Numbered from the stretch's first letter, positions 30,263-41,195 are shown. The stretch: DNA of 64,000 bases from Candidatus Didemnitutus mandela (GCA_002591725.1 NJAL01000005.1:124001-188000); one strand, 5' to 3'. Program-made: numbers and translations. The notes: a model not told the origin generated them from the letters alone.

Positions 30263-30945
30263 GTCATCTGAGACAAAATCTGTGTCCGCGACAAAGTCCC
30301 CGCCGGTTCAGGTTGGTTAAGGAAACCGCGGGATACGAAAAAGTGTTCTTGAAGGATGTGCTTAGACCTTCTAGGTAAGCTTTCTCCTCGTGTGAATTAC
30401 GACCTTTCATAGGCGGTGGGCTAGCCAGCCATCGCTAATAAAAATATCTCTATTCGATACTAGTCTCGACTTTTAGAACCTATTCATTAATCGCATGGCA
30501 AGCTCATTCGTCATAGCTGTCTTATGCAATAACTTAGACACAAAGATACCTATATAATGCGAAGTCTGACTAGACAAGGTCTAGTTTAGCTTTGGGCGTT
30601 TTTCGAAAAGACGCAATATGAAAAGGCACAAAAATTTGCTCCAAACAAAGAAACGGCTTCGGGTGCAGTATCTGTAAATAGCACGCCTGCTCACTTTGGC
30701 TGTGCTTTCCGCAGGTTGGTTTTCGCTTTTGTCTAATAAATCTATCTAAGGAGCGTCCCAAAGGAGCGCTGACTATTTATTCTCGAGCAGCATACGATGT
30801 GCTTGGTAGTATTACAGATACATAGATGCAGAAACCAACCTCGCCGTGAATGAGAAAAAGGACTTTTACGCAGAGCTACAGAATCTAGATGAGCTCTGTG
30901 AAAAAGTACCTATTAACTGAGTAAAGGCTCAAAAAACGTCTGATG
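30263..30945. other. Spacer without recognisable gene
   Basis: About 700 bases between the rhaA ruin and the priA terminator contain only short frames on both strands. I see no RNA-gene or repeat signature. Confidence 0.4.
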
Positions 30946-30969
30946 AAAAACAGGCTGTTGAGCAGCCTC
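30946..30969 (-). terminator. Rho-independent terminator of priA
   Basis: On the minus strand AGGCTG and CAGCCT pair across a five-base loop and are followed by GTTTTT. The hairpin begins at the priA stop codon. Confidence 0.7.
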
Positions 30970-33199
30970 ACACCAAATTTATCGGATCCACATTAAGGGT
31001 CTGGATAACGTCGTCAGGCCACTCGACTTCTTTTTGGAGTTTTACAAGTTCGTTCACGACGTGCTGCGTGCGCGTGACAAAATACAAAATCTGGCAGCGA
31101 TGCTCGTTTTTTACTTTTTCGATTGGTGCTGGTGACGGGCCGCGCATTTCCACGGCATTGCCGAGCACGACCTCGACTTTCTTTGCCCACTGGGCGGCGA
31201 AAAAAACGATCTTTTCCTGGTTTGGCCCGCGGAATTGATGGTAAATTAGGCGGCGATATGGCGGATAGGCGAAATTTTTGCGCATTGTGAGTTCACTCTC
31301 GGCGAAGCCGTCGAAGTCCGCCTGCTTCGCAAACTGAATTACCTCTGATTGTGGCGTGAAAGTCTGCACCAAGACCTCGCCCGGACGGTCGCCTCGACCC
31401 GCACGGCCGGCTACCTGCATGATAAGCTGGAAGGTACGCTCGTTTGCCCGGAAGTCCGGCACATGCATGGAGAGGTCTGCGTCGATCAAGCCAACAAGAG
31501 TTACATTCGGGAAATCGAGCCCCTTCCCGATCATCTGGGTGCCGATGATCACGTCGATTTTGCCCGCGCGAAAGTCCGAAAAAATCTGCCGGAAACGATG
31601 TTTTTTCAGCATCGTATCTGCGTCCATTCGCTCGAGTCGCGCGCGCGGCAACACGCGGCGGACGGCTTCCTCGACGCGCTGGGTACCAAGGCCGCGCGAG
31701 CGAATTTCTTGTGATCCGCATGACGGGCATATGGAAGGCGAACCGCGCTGGTGGCCACAAAGGTGGCACTTTAGCGTCTCGTCGGCACGGTGATATGTCA
31801 TCGCTACGCTGCAATGCGGACACTTTTCTGTGTGTCCGCACTTACGACACTGCATCGAACTCGAGTAGCCGCGGCGGTTGATGAAGAGGATCATCTGCTC
31901 CTTCCGTTCGAAGCGCATATACATGCGGTCGACGAGCACGCGCGATAGCGTTATGAAGCCGCGCGACCGCATCGCCTCGATGCGCATGTCCACGATACGG
32001 ATATCGGGCAGCTTCTTGTCGTCGATGCGCTTCGTCATCCGCTCGAGCTGATATTTGCCCGCCTTCACGTTTGCGACCGATTCGAGCGACGGCGTTGCGG
32101 AACCAAGCAAACACACTGCGCCCGCTAGCTTCGCACGATAAACAGCGACATCGCGGCCGTGGTAACGCGGTGCTTCGTCTTGCTTGTAGGCGGGCTCATG
32201 TTCCTCATCGACGATGATGAGGCGCAGATTTTGCACGGACGCAAAAATCGCTGAGCGCGCGCCTACGACTAGGCGAGCCTGTCCAGAGGTCAGCGCCATC
32301 CAGCCATCGAGTCGTTCGCCTTCGCTGAGATGGCTGTGCCAAACCACCGTCTTGTGTCCCGTCGCCTCGAAACGCCCGCGCAGCCGCGCCACGGTTTGCG
32401 GTGTCAGCGCCACTTCTGGAACAAGAAAAATCGCGCTGCCACCTGCCGCCAGGACCTCCTGGACCGCGTGGAGATAAACCTCAGTTTTTCCCGAGCCGGT
32501 CACCCCTTGCAGTAAATGTACAGCAAATTTCCCCGTTTTTAGTGATTCGCTAACGGACTTTACTGCGGCAGCCTGTTCTTCCATGAGCTGCGGCGCCTTC
32601 GCGGCCACAGCTTCGTTGCTCGAAAAAACATCTGCGTAGGCCACGCGTTCGGCGTTCCGTAGCTCCTCGTGCACGAGCCTACGCTTCACCAATGCCGACA
32701 CGACTGCGGCCGTTACTCCGAGTCGAGAAAGCACGTGCGATTTTTTGGCCGGCCGGAATTGTTGGCAGAGAAATTCTAGCAACTTCGCCTGCTGAGGTGC
32801 TTTTTTCGCGAGTGTTGCCAGCTCGTCCGGTGTTACCTGGCGAGCGAGGCTGAGCAGCTTTTCTTGCTTCACCCTCGCGCCATCGCGCACGGCCGTTGGG
32901 ATCAACGTTTCGATCACCTGTTCCATACGCGCTGCGTAATAGCTGTGCATCCATTTCGCTAACGCCAGTAAATCAGGCGTCAACGTCGGCTGATCATGCA
33001 ACACGTCGCTAATGATCTTTAGTTTGGTTTCCGGTATGTCGGGGACTGCGTTCATTTCCAGGATTAGTCCCAGCTGGTAACGGTTCATGACCGGAATCCG
33101 AACGAGCGAGCCCGTTTCCACGTCCGTGCGCAAGCTTTCCGGCAACTTGTAGTAAAGAAGCTTGTCAAAACCGGCTAGGGGTTGGACACCTACGATCAT
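30968..33199 (-). CDS. priA: Primosomal replication restart helicase
   Basis: PriA is the 3'-5' DNA helicase that reloads the replicative helicase at stalled forks. The protein of 743 residues is complete. The N-terminal 3'-binding domain is followed by Walker A, GVTGSGKTEVY, at about residue 232. IIVDEEHEPAYKQDEAPRYH is the DEAH-type box. A zinc-binding insert has CRKCGHTEKCPHC, CHLCGHQ and CPSCGS, eight cysteines as expected. The later helicase motifs include IIGTQMIGKGLDFPNVTLVG and QVAGRAGRGDRPGEVLVQT. The start is ATG at 33199. It stands alone with its own terminator. With recR, ruvX and xseB it shows that a repair toolkit survives. Confidence 0.96.
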   Translation of the reverse strand: MIVGVQPLAGFDKLLYYKLPESLRTDVETGSLVRIPVMNRYQLGLILEMNAVPDIPETKLKIISDVLHDQPTLTPDLLALAKWMHSYYAARMEQVIETLIPTAVRDGARVKQEKLLSLARQVTPDELATLAKKAPQQAKLLEFLCQQFRPAKKSHVLSRLGVTAAVVSALVKRRLVHEELRNAERVAYADVFSSNEAVAAKAPQLMEEQAAAVKSVSESLKTGKFAVHLLQGVTGSGKTEVYLHAVQEVLAAGGSAIFLVPEVALTPQTVARLRGRFEATGHKTVVWHSHLSEGERLDGWMALTSGQARLVVGARSAIFASVQNLRLIIVDEEHEPAYKQDEAPRYHGRDVAVYRAKLAGAVCLLGSATPSLESVANVKAGKYQLERMTKRIDDKKLPDIRIVDMRIEAMRSRGFITLSRVLVDRMYMRFERKEQMILFINRRGYSSSMQCRKCGHTEKCPHCSVAMTYHRADETLKCHLCGHQRGSPSICPSCGSQEIRSRGLGTQRVEEAVRRVLPRARLERMDADTMLKKHRFRQIFSDFRAGKIDVIIGTQMIGKGLDFPNVTLVGLIDADLSMHVPDFRANERTFQLIMQVAGRAGRGDRPGEVLVQTFTPQSEVIQFAKQADFDGFAESELTMRKNFAYPPYRRLIYHQFRGPNQEKIVFFAAQWAKKVEVVLGNAVEMRGPSPAPIEKVKNEHRCQILYFVTRTQHVVNELVKLQKEVEWPDDVIQTLNVDPINLV

Positions 33200-33809
33200 T
33201 CGCTTGCTAGTGAAGCGCCGCTTTCTGGTATTGACAGCGTAAAATTCTTGCGAGCGACGCTTTCACTTTGCTTGTCGCCGCTCTACGCGGGAAAATCCAA
33301 CACCACCTTACCAAAAAACGGTTTCCGGGTAACCGATCAGCGCCTTGTTATTTTTGGCGCCGCTTTCTCCCAGAAATAATATTTTACCACTGAGCAATTA
33401 CTTGATCAAGCACGACGGATCGAGCATTCAGTTTCGCGGGCGACGGTTTACCATCGCGTTGCCGATCATAACCGAAAGCAACCTCTTGCGGGAGGTTGAC
33501 GTCGGCACCGGAGAAAATTATACTTTCCCATTTAACGAAAACGGCAAGCAGGCTGCTCGGCTGCTCAAGTGTTCTTCGTAGATTGCGACAAGATCTTCGA
33601 AATCAGCGCCCCTTTCATGAAGTGGTATGGCAGCACGATCTCGTCGAAGATCGGTCTCAAAACGATCTCCCAATGCTTGCAAGTGAGCGGACAATGCATC
33701 GCTTCTCGAAACACCGGACATTGCCAAAGCCACCCAGACAACTAGTCGGTTATGGCCCCGCGCTCTTAAGTCCGGTTCCGAATTTAAAACCTCGTTTTAC
33801 AAAAAATAT
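33200..33809. other. Decayed DNA upstream of TPR remnant
   Basis: At 33405-33570 the plus strand reads HDGSSIQFRGRRFTIALPII, TESNLLREVDVGTGENYTFP then FNENGKQAARLL, which looks like a protein piece but is unassigned. It could be the N-terminal part of the TPR-containing ruin that follows. Confidence 0.3.
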
Positions 33810-34170
33810 CTCAACCTTTGTCAACGCCATCGAAGTCGTGGGCGGGCTCTACACCAAAATGGGCCGCATCGCCGAGGTGCCTGAATATGCACCACAAGCT
33901 GGTCCAGCTGGATCCGAACAACACCACGGCCTTACTACCAATCTCGCCTGTAGTCTCGCGCTCGCCAAAGGCCGCAGCGATACCTTCAAGTCCCTTCTGC
34001 CAGGCCATCGACCTCGGCTACTCAGACTGTGGCTTGGATGCTGGAGGACCCCGATCTCGAAAGCCTGAAAAAATCCGAGTTCAGAAAATCCCATAGCCGT
34101 CTACAGCTCCAGAGTTGAAGGGCTCTTGCTCCAGCTATTTCAGGTGCTGAAGCAAAAGCAAAGATAGATT
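33810..34170 (+). pseudogene. Tetratricopeptide-repeat protein, decayed C-terminus
   Basis: Frames must be joined, but TPR wording is clear: LYTKMGRIAEVPEY, VQLDPNNTTAL, NLACSLALAKGRSDTFKSLL, AIDLGYSDCG and WMLEDPDLESLKKSEFRK. The last is the usual end of such proteins (AIELGYRD..M.EDPDL..LR..P.F). TPR proteins are protein-interaction scaffolds. The partner is unknown. At least three frame changes occur. Confidence 0.6.
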
Positions 34171-34393
34171 TTCTTGGCTTGCGAAAACCGCCTGCAGCCA
34201 TAAATAGTAAAAGTAAAGTGTTAGCAGGAATTTAATGCTTTCGGCTTGGCAGAGCTCATCTTGGCTTGTTACCCCGTCCACGGGCTGTTTTTTTAGCTTG
34301 TCTTGGTGATAACTAGGGCTGCTACAACGTATTGCGTCGGCTTACCGATATGTGTTATTTTATTAGCTGCGATTTAGCCACCGTTTTTACCCA

Positions 34394-34678
34394 ATGCGTT
34401 TCTCCTTAACTTGCCTGCTAGTTTGACTCCTTGCCACCCCGCCCGCTCCGGTGAAAGCCTACACGATCGACAACTCCATCACCGCTTCCGACAAATCTAA
34501 AACCTTCAAAACCGGCGCACAGCAAACCCTTCTGCTTCACCGACTCACAATTTCCTCCGACCAGCCAACGATCGAGCTCAACAACATACCGTCCAACACC
34601 GTCTGGCATTTGCCGTATTCGCCGCTCCGAGAACAAATTCTTCCTTGTGCTCCAAAGCTAAGCCGAATTCTAATTTAA
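34394..34678 (+). pseudogene. Small secreted protein remnant with stop in the signal peptide
   Basis: ATG at 34394 starts a typical signal peptide, MRFSLTCLLV, which meets TGA at 34424. The same frame then continues for 84 codons: LLATPPAPVKAYTIDNSITA and SDKSKTFKTGAQQTLLLHRL, then to the stop near 34678. One base change would restore about 94 residues. I do not recognise the family. Confidence 0.4.
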
Positions 34679-34929
34679 TCACCAGATACGTAAGGTCGAT
34701 CCGATAACCAGCCCTTATGTACCGTTGAGTGTCATCCATTCACCTTTGCAACACTGGCTAGGTCGTGTTGAAACACTTCGTTGTTAAGCTAACATTGCCC
34801 CATTTACGCCAGCGCTAGGCGGCCCTCAGTGCAAGCCCGAACACGAGCTAAAAAATCGTTTTAAGGCCCGCTGCCTGATAGGTAACTGCCGCCCCCATAT
34901 GGACGTGCCAGTAATTTTTACCAGTGAGC

Positions 34930-35590
34930 GCGCAACGCCGCCTTATCCGCATCGATAATCCAAACCTTTCCGGTGTGCGTGCCCTTTGCTTTCGGCGTCG
35001 TCAGAGGGGCTGGCGCAAATCAAAACCTTGTGAAAGTGTATTCGATTTTCCTGCCGCCAACGAACCCGATTGGTATCGGTTTCTGCAGGGGCGTTGGTTA
35101 TCGTTTGATAAACCCCGGCGTCTTGGCGTTGTTGCCGCCGCCACACACACGAACGATATCGCGGAGCTTGTGCCAAAGTATTGCTCGAAATCGTCCACAT
35201 GGCCTGCGCGACACGCCTGCAGAAAATGGAGCGGATTATAATGCCCATCACATCAGATCCATGCCGCTGAATATGCCCTGCTCGTTCAGGAATACTGTAT
35301 TCCCTCAGTTACACCACGCCTGAAACTCGTCCGTGGCGCGGATTCCAATTTCGAAACATAAATGCGCACGATCTTTTGAGATCGCGGGAGTTCCAGCTGT
35401 GGACCATTGTCGCAATCACCTGTCCAACCCTCACCGCGACGCCCGGTTCAATTGCCGCCAGATGAACGTAAAGCGCGCAAACCACCTGCGTTAGATCGGG
35501 ATGCTCGGTTACGGTGTAGCGGCCATAATCGCTGTCGCTCGGATGCAAGCTTATGTAGCGCATGGTTCCACTCATTACCGTACACATTCT
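34930..35590 (-). pseudogene. M23-family peptidase, decayed
   Basis: The minus strand from 35580 reads MRYISLHPSDSDYGRYTVTE, HPDLTQVVCALYVHLAAIEP, GVAVRVGQVIATM, then (frame changed) RAHLHFEI-like text. This matches the lysostaphin-type M23 zinc peptidase core, YGxYVxxxHxxxxxxYAHLxxxxV. LALYAHL is altered to CALYVHL. The C-terminal part continues to about 34930 with HFLQACRAGHVDDFEQYFG. Such enzymes trim peptidoglycan in the envelope. Several frameshifts are present. Confidence 0.6.
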
Positions 35591-37227
35591 ACCTATTGGT
35601 CGACTATCTTACTATGCTAGGTTTTATTTTAAAACATTAATATCTATATAATTGTGATATTTTTCTAGTCTGTACACACCCCAAAAGGCCTAATTATGGC
35701 TTGCCAACGAAATCGTTGGTTTAATAAAGGCCTTGATGGTTTTGCCCTCGGCCCAGGCTTTGTTTAGCGTCGGCCAGATGAATTCGATTCGAGCAGCATG
35801 CTTCACCATCACCAAGGCTGCACAAGCCAAATAGAAAATAGAAAACCAAGTTACAGCGGAGCATCTTCCTTTTACGAATGCTTCGAATCCTTTGCGATTT
35901 CCATGCAGGTGCCCTTGATCCTTTGCACGATCTCCCGAAGTTTTTTGGCGGCATTTCGATGTAGACGATCAGATTGCTACCAACCGTCGCCTATTCAATC
36001 CAGCGCGTACCGAGAACCCGGTTATTCAACGACAGCAAGAGCAGCCGGCCCATCGACGAGACAGATAATTATTAAAGACCGCGCGTCGCCGATGTCAGTT
36101 GCAACATCGAATAACGCTCTGCCGAGATCTGCAAGACCTCTCTGTCGTTAAGTTGTATTCCACCACGAAAACCGGGCGCGCTCGACGTTGATCGCCAGGC
36201 GGCTTTCAGACAACTGCGCTCGCGCGCCAACTTGCTCCAGCAGCGTCTTGAGGTAGACCCATGCTACTGCTGTAGGTGCGGACGATTTTTTGGCTGCGAC
36301 TGACAGCGTATCGTCAACAGAACCAGTCTAGTAGCCTGCGAAAAAACCACCTCAAGGATTCGCCCTTTTCACCATCACGTCCTACTCAGCACCGTAGCCA
36401 ATGCCATATTTTTGATTAAGTTTCTCTAGCTGAGCGCAAACGAGACCTTCATAAGGCTATTTACCAGCGGGTCCCCCCTTGGGCACATCGCCAAACGTGT
36501 TCGCATACGGAAGCTTGCCTTTGTAAACAGCCTTTCAGTTCACTTCTGGCTCGGCTTTGCTTCGAGCTACGCACACAGTTGATCTCTGACATTCGTCCAG
36601 AAGTTACCAAACTAGGAATCGGGATATGGGGTTGTGCCGACCAGCAAGCTATCCTTCAGCGGCAGCTTTTCGTAGGGGGATGTTGTGGTACATACATACG
36701 CCGGCAACTCTGCTGCCGACAGTCTGGAAGCTTATTTTCTAGGAGGTCAGCCGCACTTTCGGTAAATGCAATAAACACCATGCCCGTTAAAAGTGTAGAA
36801 TTTCTCCAATCCGGGGTGTCGATCCTTAGTCTTGTCGATTTTGCGTACCGTCGATACCCAGTCCGTCCACCACGAGCGTGGGGATTGCTGTTATCCATAC
36901 TAAAAAAGTAGTGTCCGCTCTTCGCTTTTAGTGCGATGCGATTCCCGTGTGGTGTCGACACCCAGACCGATCACCGATACAATCAACACAGCACTCTTCG
37001 TCTACTAAAGGCTCTGTCTGTTTCAGGCGATAAGCTGCCTCCCAAAATATTGAATGGCATATTACTGTGATTCAGATCATAGAGTTCGATATGGGGATCC
37101 ACGTCCACCACCGCGCTTGCGCATTTCAGCGACCGCACCGTCTTTTACCCCAAAATCGGTCTGAAAAACCAACGGACTATCCGCCCACGCCAGCTGCCAC
37201 AACAGTGCGAAGAGGTAAGGAGCTTTT
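35591..37227. other. Decayed DNA, minus-strand remnants
   Basis: Readable minus-strand pieces include SVDDTLSVAAKKSSAPTAVA then WVYLKTLLEQVGARAQLSES, and RLAINVERARF near 36330-36150, and MVFIAFTESAADLLENKLPD near 36785. They probably come from one or two ruined genes that I cannot name. AT-rich sequence occurs at 35610-35665. Confidence 0.3.
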
Positions 37228-38364
37228 TCATGAGGAAACCGTTTCGTCTGCAAAAGCTGCCATGATTTCCCTGCCCACCGAATCTGCGACCAATTGCCCT
37301 TGCCGGGTCAGCCGTAGCCGGCCATCGCTTCCCAGCGTTGCGAGGTCTCCCTCGATGAGTTGCGGCAGAAATTCGAGCAACTTCACCCAGTGGGGCGTGG
37401 GAAACCGTTGTTGTAACTCTGGCAGCGATATACCCTCGTCCATCCGTAGCCCAAAGACTACACTATCCGTTGCCAGTAGCTCGGGCGTGAGCGGCTCTCG
37501 GTCCCTCATGGCGCGCCGACCGGCCGACACGTCATTCCACCACTGCGCCAGATCCGGCGGGTTGCTACCGCGCCAGCCGGCGCTTTGCGAGGCTGCGGAG
37601 GGACCAAGCCCTACCCACTCGTGCATCCGCCACGTGTTTAAGTTATGATAGCAAATATGGCCAGAGCGCGCGAAGTTCGAAATTTCGTAATGTCCGAAAC
37701 TAGCCGTTTCTAGGTAGTTCCACGTATCGTTGTAAAGCGCTGCTTCCGTGTTCACATCGAGCTTCACCTTACCTTGGGAAAGTTTCACCCACAACGCGGT
37801 ATTTTCCTCAAAGGTCAGGCAATAGGTCGATAAATGATCTGGAGCAAGCTGGAGTACCTCGTCGAGGTCGGCCCTCCATTGTTCCTGTGTCTGGTTGGGC
37901 AGTGCGAACATCAAGTCGAGGTTCACGCTTGCAAAACCAGCATCGCGTAACAGCCCATAGGCACGGTAAATCTGGGCAGGCTTGTGTTGCCGGCCTAGTG
38001 CGTTAAGCAATTCGGCCCGAAAGCTTTGTACGCCAAGTGAAACCCGAGTCACACCGAGTGATTTGAGTACAGCAACGCGATCGGGCGTAACAGTCGCTGG
38101 CGCCAGCTCGACCGACCATTCCCTTGGCTGGCCGGCGGCAGCAAGCATCGTCCGACCCAGTTTTTCCATCGCTTCCGGACGCAATAATCCGGGAGTACCA
38201 CCGCCCCAAAACGCCGTTTCGGCGCGCCGCTCCGCCCATGGAACCAAGTCCGCTTCCCGGGCCACCGTTTCGAGATAGGCGTGGATAGCCTCACCCTTGG
38301 GTAAAGTTTGGTAAAAAGCACAGAAATCGCACGTTGTCGCACAAAAGGGCACATGGATATACAC
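37228..38364 (-). CDS. hemW: HemW, radical SAM haem chaperone-like protein
   Basis: The 378-residue product begins at GTG 38364 with YIHVPFCATTCDFCAFYQ, the radical SAM CxxxCxxC plus the extra Cys-phenylalanine pattern of HemW (cysteines 8, 12 and 15). FWGGGTPGLL, LGVTRVSLGVQSF, NLDLMFALPNQTQEQW, HLSTYCLTFEENT and YEISNFARSGHICYHNLNTW are the family's main blocks. HemW carries haem to cytochromes; the family was long annotated as coproporphyrinogen oxidase. The natural start should be further upstream. ATG at 38408 would give MIKSPAAQKKNVPLGVYIHV, but only if the A-run there had ten bases and not nine. Either GTG is used, or slippage on the run restores the frame. Confidence 0.92.
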   Translation of the reverse strand: MYIHVPFCATTCDFCAFYQTLPKGEAIHAYLETVAREADLVPWAERRAETAFWGGGTPGLLRPEAMEKLGRTMLAAAGQPREWSVELAPATVTPDRVAVLKSLGVTRVSLGVQSFRAELLNALGRQHKPAQIYRAYGLLRDAGFASVNLDLMFALPNQTQEQWRADLDEVLQLAPDHLSTYCLTFEENTALWVKLSQGKVKLDVNTEAALYNDTWNYLETASFGHYEISNFARSGHICYHNLNTWRMHEWVGLGPSAASQSAGWRGSNPPDLAQWWNDVSAGRRAMRDREPLTPELLATDSVVFGLRMDEGISLPELQQRFPTPHWVKLLEFLPQLIEGDLATLGSDGRLRLTRQGQLVADSVGREIMAAFADETVSS

Positions 38365-38408
38365 GCCTAAAGGAACGTTTTTTTTTGTGCTGCCGGGGAT
38401 TTTATCAT

Positions 38409-39479
38409 TATAAATTAAATTATTTATTTGTTTGATTTATACACGATTGTGTATCATATTAAATTGTTCAAACATAAAGCTCTAAAGCCCTCATTCCCTT
38501 CCTCTTTCCTTCTTTTATTCAGGCAAGTAGAATTTTCGTAGAGATCGACCCTCCTAGCTGTAATGATTTTACCTGCTGATTACTACCTCGAGGTCATCAA
38601 TCTCGCGCCTTCTATTCTACTGTGCCGGCGACCCCTTCAAATCGACCACCGCGCAGTTCCATCCAGCTTTGAACTCAGACCACCAAGAATCTCGTCCACC
38701 CAAGTGTCGTAATCGATTCGCCAGAGTTTCGATCTTACTAAGCGCATTTCGGGCTTCCGACCTCTGAGAGGTCGAGTACCAGCTCCCCGGCTGTTAACTA
38801 TTACTTCATAGCCCATTTCTCTACGGAGAACGAAACAGGTTCCGTTCCTTACCAGACTACTCCGGCCTGCAGGTGTTGCACATCAGAGGCAGTTATGTGC
38901 TGTGCCACGAAGTGTTCCGCGTGCCGGTCGGCGCCCGCATCAGTCTGGTGTGAGTGTGTCTGGCACCGGCTTCGCCGCCCAACGAGGTTGTTCACTGCGG
39001 ACAAACGCCAATTGTGCACGGTGTTCGAAATCGCCCAGTTCGCTGAGTTTTTTCGTGCCACCAGTGGAAGCTGGCCAGAGCTACCAGGTGCACACCAGCG
39101 GCGCCAGTGTGGATCTTCTAGTCGACGCTTCCCGTGTGGACTCCATTTCGATCCTGTTCCCAATTAGTCCGGCCTCACTAACACTCCACAGTGGTAAACA
39201 ACAGGTGCTCGCCTTACGGTCCCGAAACAGGCGTTCGCCGGCGGCAATGCTGATCGAGATCACGACCGACGTGCTCGCCAGCAGATAATGTCTGAGGCGA
39301 TAGTGGTCGCCGCTGGAGCAAAAAATGTTACAATTCTCGTTCAAGGGTGGCAAATCGGATATCGATTTTTTTACCAAAGAAACACCGACGAAGACACGGT
39401 TCCGACACTGTTTACTGCCAAATAAATCTCGCTTCAAGTTCGGCCGGTTTCGCAGACCTTTTCCCGGCGTAAGGTTGCT
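38409..39479. other. Decayed DNA with AT-rich patch
   Basis: 38400-38470 is strongly AT-rich and may hold the hemW promoter. 39060-39290 on the plus strand contains SGASVDLLVDASRVDSISIL then FPISPASLTLHSGKQQVLAL, a piece of an unknown protein. Nothing else is recognisable. Confidence 0.3.
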
Positions 39480-40405
39480 TGCGGACATCAAATCGCAGTA
39501 CCACTGCGACAGGCCGATGATCACAGCCTGCCCGAGAACACGTTGGCGCCATCGAAAATCTGCGCTGTGCCACCGTGTACCAGCGATTTCAACTCCGCCG
39601 ATGCTAAGATATAATCAATCCGGCTGTAACTGGCCTTCCAATGAAATAGTGCGTCCAGACTTCACCGCGGGAATCCTTCGCGGGCAACAGCTCGCCGAGA
39701 ACGGTCGCACCGCGTTTTTGCAGCGCGTGCACCAACTTGCTCGGTATAGCATTGTTCCAATTGCCGTAGACGAGAAATTTGCTTACAGTTGGATTTGGGA
39801 AAGAGCCTAGTGCTTAGTTCTACGTCACGCGCGGCCTCCGCTTCCTGCTGGCATTGCACCGTGCCTTCTGGATCATTCGGCCGCTCGGTGCGGCGACTTT
39901 TCAGGTGCACGACGAAAAACGTGAGCCCGCCTACATCTGTTGTGAAGGTCACTTCTAGCACGCCACACTTCAGATGATCCGGATCCGGCTGATCAAAAAG
40001 CTTGATCGGTACCAGTGCGTGCGTCCGTACGCGCTTGAAGTGGATCTTTGCCAGCATCACCACATGGGCGGCGGGGCGGTCCGGGTCTCCGGTTTCGAGC
40101 ACATAGGCGAACGGATAATCCAGTCCCTCGCGCTGTAATTCCTCAAGAAACGGTTTCGATCCCATTTTCTGAAGCGCGATGACATCGGTATCGATTGCGT
40201 ACAACGTGCGCTGGAGTGTGGCCTTTTCATTTTCTGGTTTCGGGCAGGCGCGATGGAAAGCACTATCGACCATCCGGCCGGCCACCAGATAATTTTCGAC
40301 GTTGTAGGTGAGAGCCGTGAGTGCGGCGCGTCCCAGCGTGAGCAGACCGAGAAGCAACACCGCTACGAGCTTCCACCTCAGCCTCATGTGGTGTGGTAAG
40401 CGCAT
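39480..40405 (-). pseudogene. Endonuclease/exonuclease/phosphatase family protein, decayed
   Basis: The N-terminus is a signal peptide or membrane anchor (WKLVAVLLLGLLTLGRAAL). Family motifs follow: LTYNVENYLV, VIALQKMGSKPFLEEL, FFVVHLKSRRTERPNDPEGT, then after frame changes YSRIDYILAS and GGTAQIFDGANVFS. The catalytic Glu in the usual VIALQEVG is Lys here (AAA for GAA). The C-terminal SDHxPV motif is lost. Secreted members hydrolyse nucleic acids or phosphoesters. The frame is closed by frameshifts after residue 180. Confidence 0.75.
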
Positions 40406-41195
40406 CGACTATCGAAACCGATAAAGCAATCGCGTTTTTTAAAAACGCATTCGCCTCGTGTATTCGTTGTTTCTGCGAAAACTAACTGCCGATCGGCGAA
40501 AAACCAAAGGTGACAAGCCCACCGAAAAAACCAGAGAGCAGAAGTGTTCGCGCTACTGCTCCTGTCCAGCTTGTGGACAGGCCGAAGGGCACGTTGAACC
40601 ACAGGGCCGAGCTCCACCACGGTTCGTAAACGAACCGAGCTGCAACAGCAGCCATCGTGACGATGGCTGCTTCGGAGTATAATCGCACTTGTAGTGGCGG
40701 ATCTTATGCGCCAACATCGACTCGAACTTGAGCTGATCGAGATGTACCACGGCCATGTCGAAAAACACGATGCATCGTAAGCGGCCGAAATCAGGTAAAA
40801 AATGCGGTTAGAAAAATGCGTTTAGCTTGTATCGTAGGTAAAATTGAAGATTACAAACTAGCTCTTCGCCTGCGTGTAGCCGGGGCTGCTTTCGAAAAAG
40901 TTACTGCATTTCATGACGCTGGTCAGAGCACTGGGCCCGGCACCCCCATTGTGTCGGCGCGTCTCTGCTCGATTCTTCACTTCGAAGGCGAGATGCACAA
41001 TAAGACGCAGGCCAATCAAAAAACATCATCAGCGGAAACCAGAACATATAAGAAACCAGAAGATATAATTATCTTAATTAAATTAAATTAATTAAATATA
41101 CACGGGTTTACCTCAGGACCAATTCCAAAACTTAAGCTTGGGCTGGCACGGAAAGATTGTTTGAAATCATCTTCCACTTGTCCATAGTAAGGGGC
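40406..41195. other. Spacer with hairpin cluster
   Basis: Minus-strand 40688-40482 has a hydrophobic piece (VARTLLLSGFFGGLVTFGFS) and plus-strand 40816-40980 has RLACIVGKIEDYKLALRLRV. Neither is assignable. The stretch holds three hairpins (40561-40670, separate entry) and an AT-rich region at 41050-41100 that may be the xseB-dxs promoter area. Confidence 0.3.
40561..40670. repeat. Cluster of three near-perfect hairpins
   Basis: CCTGTCCA/TGGACAGG (40561-40581, five-base loop), GGTTCGT/ACGAACC (40621-40636, two-base loop) and GCAGCCATCGT/ACGATGGCTGC (40648-40670, one-base loop) lie within 110 bases. No T-run follows. Confidence 0.6.

Noticed and set aside
37067..37648. Plus-strand frame of 193 codons
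   Set aside because: It is antisense to hemW over most of its length and is rich in Ser, Pro and Arg, as expected of a shadow frame.
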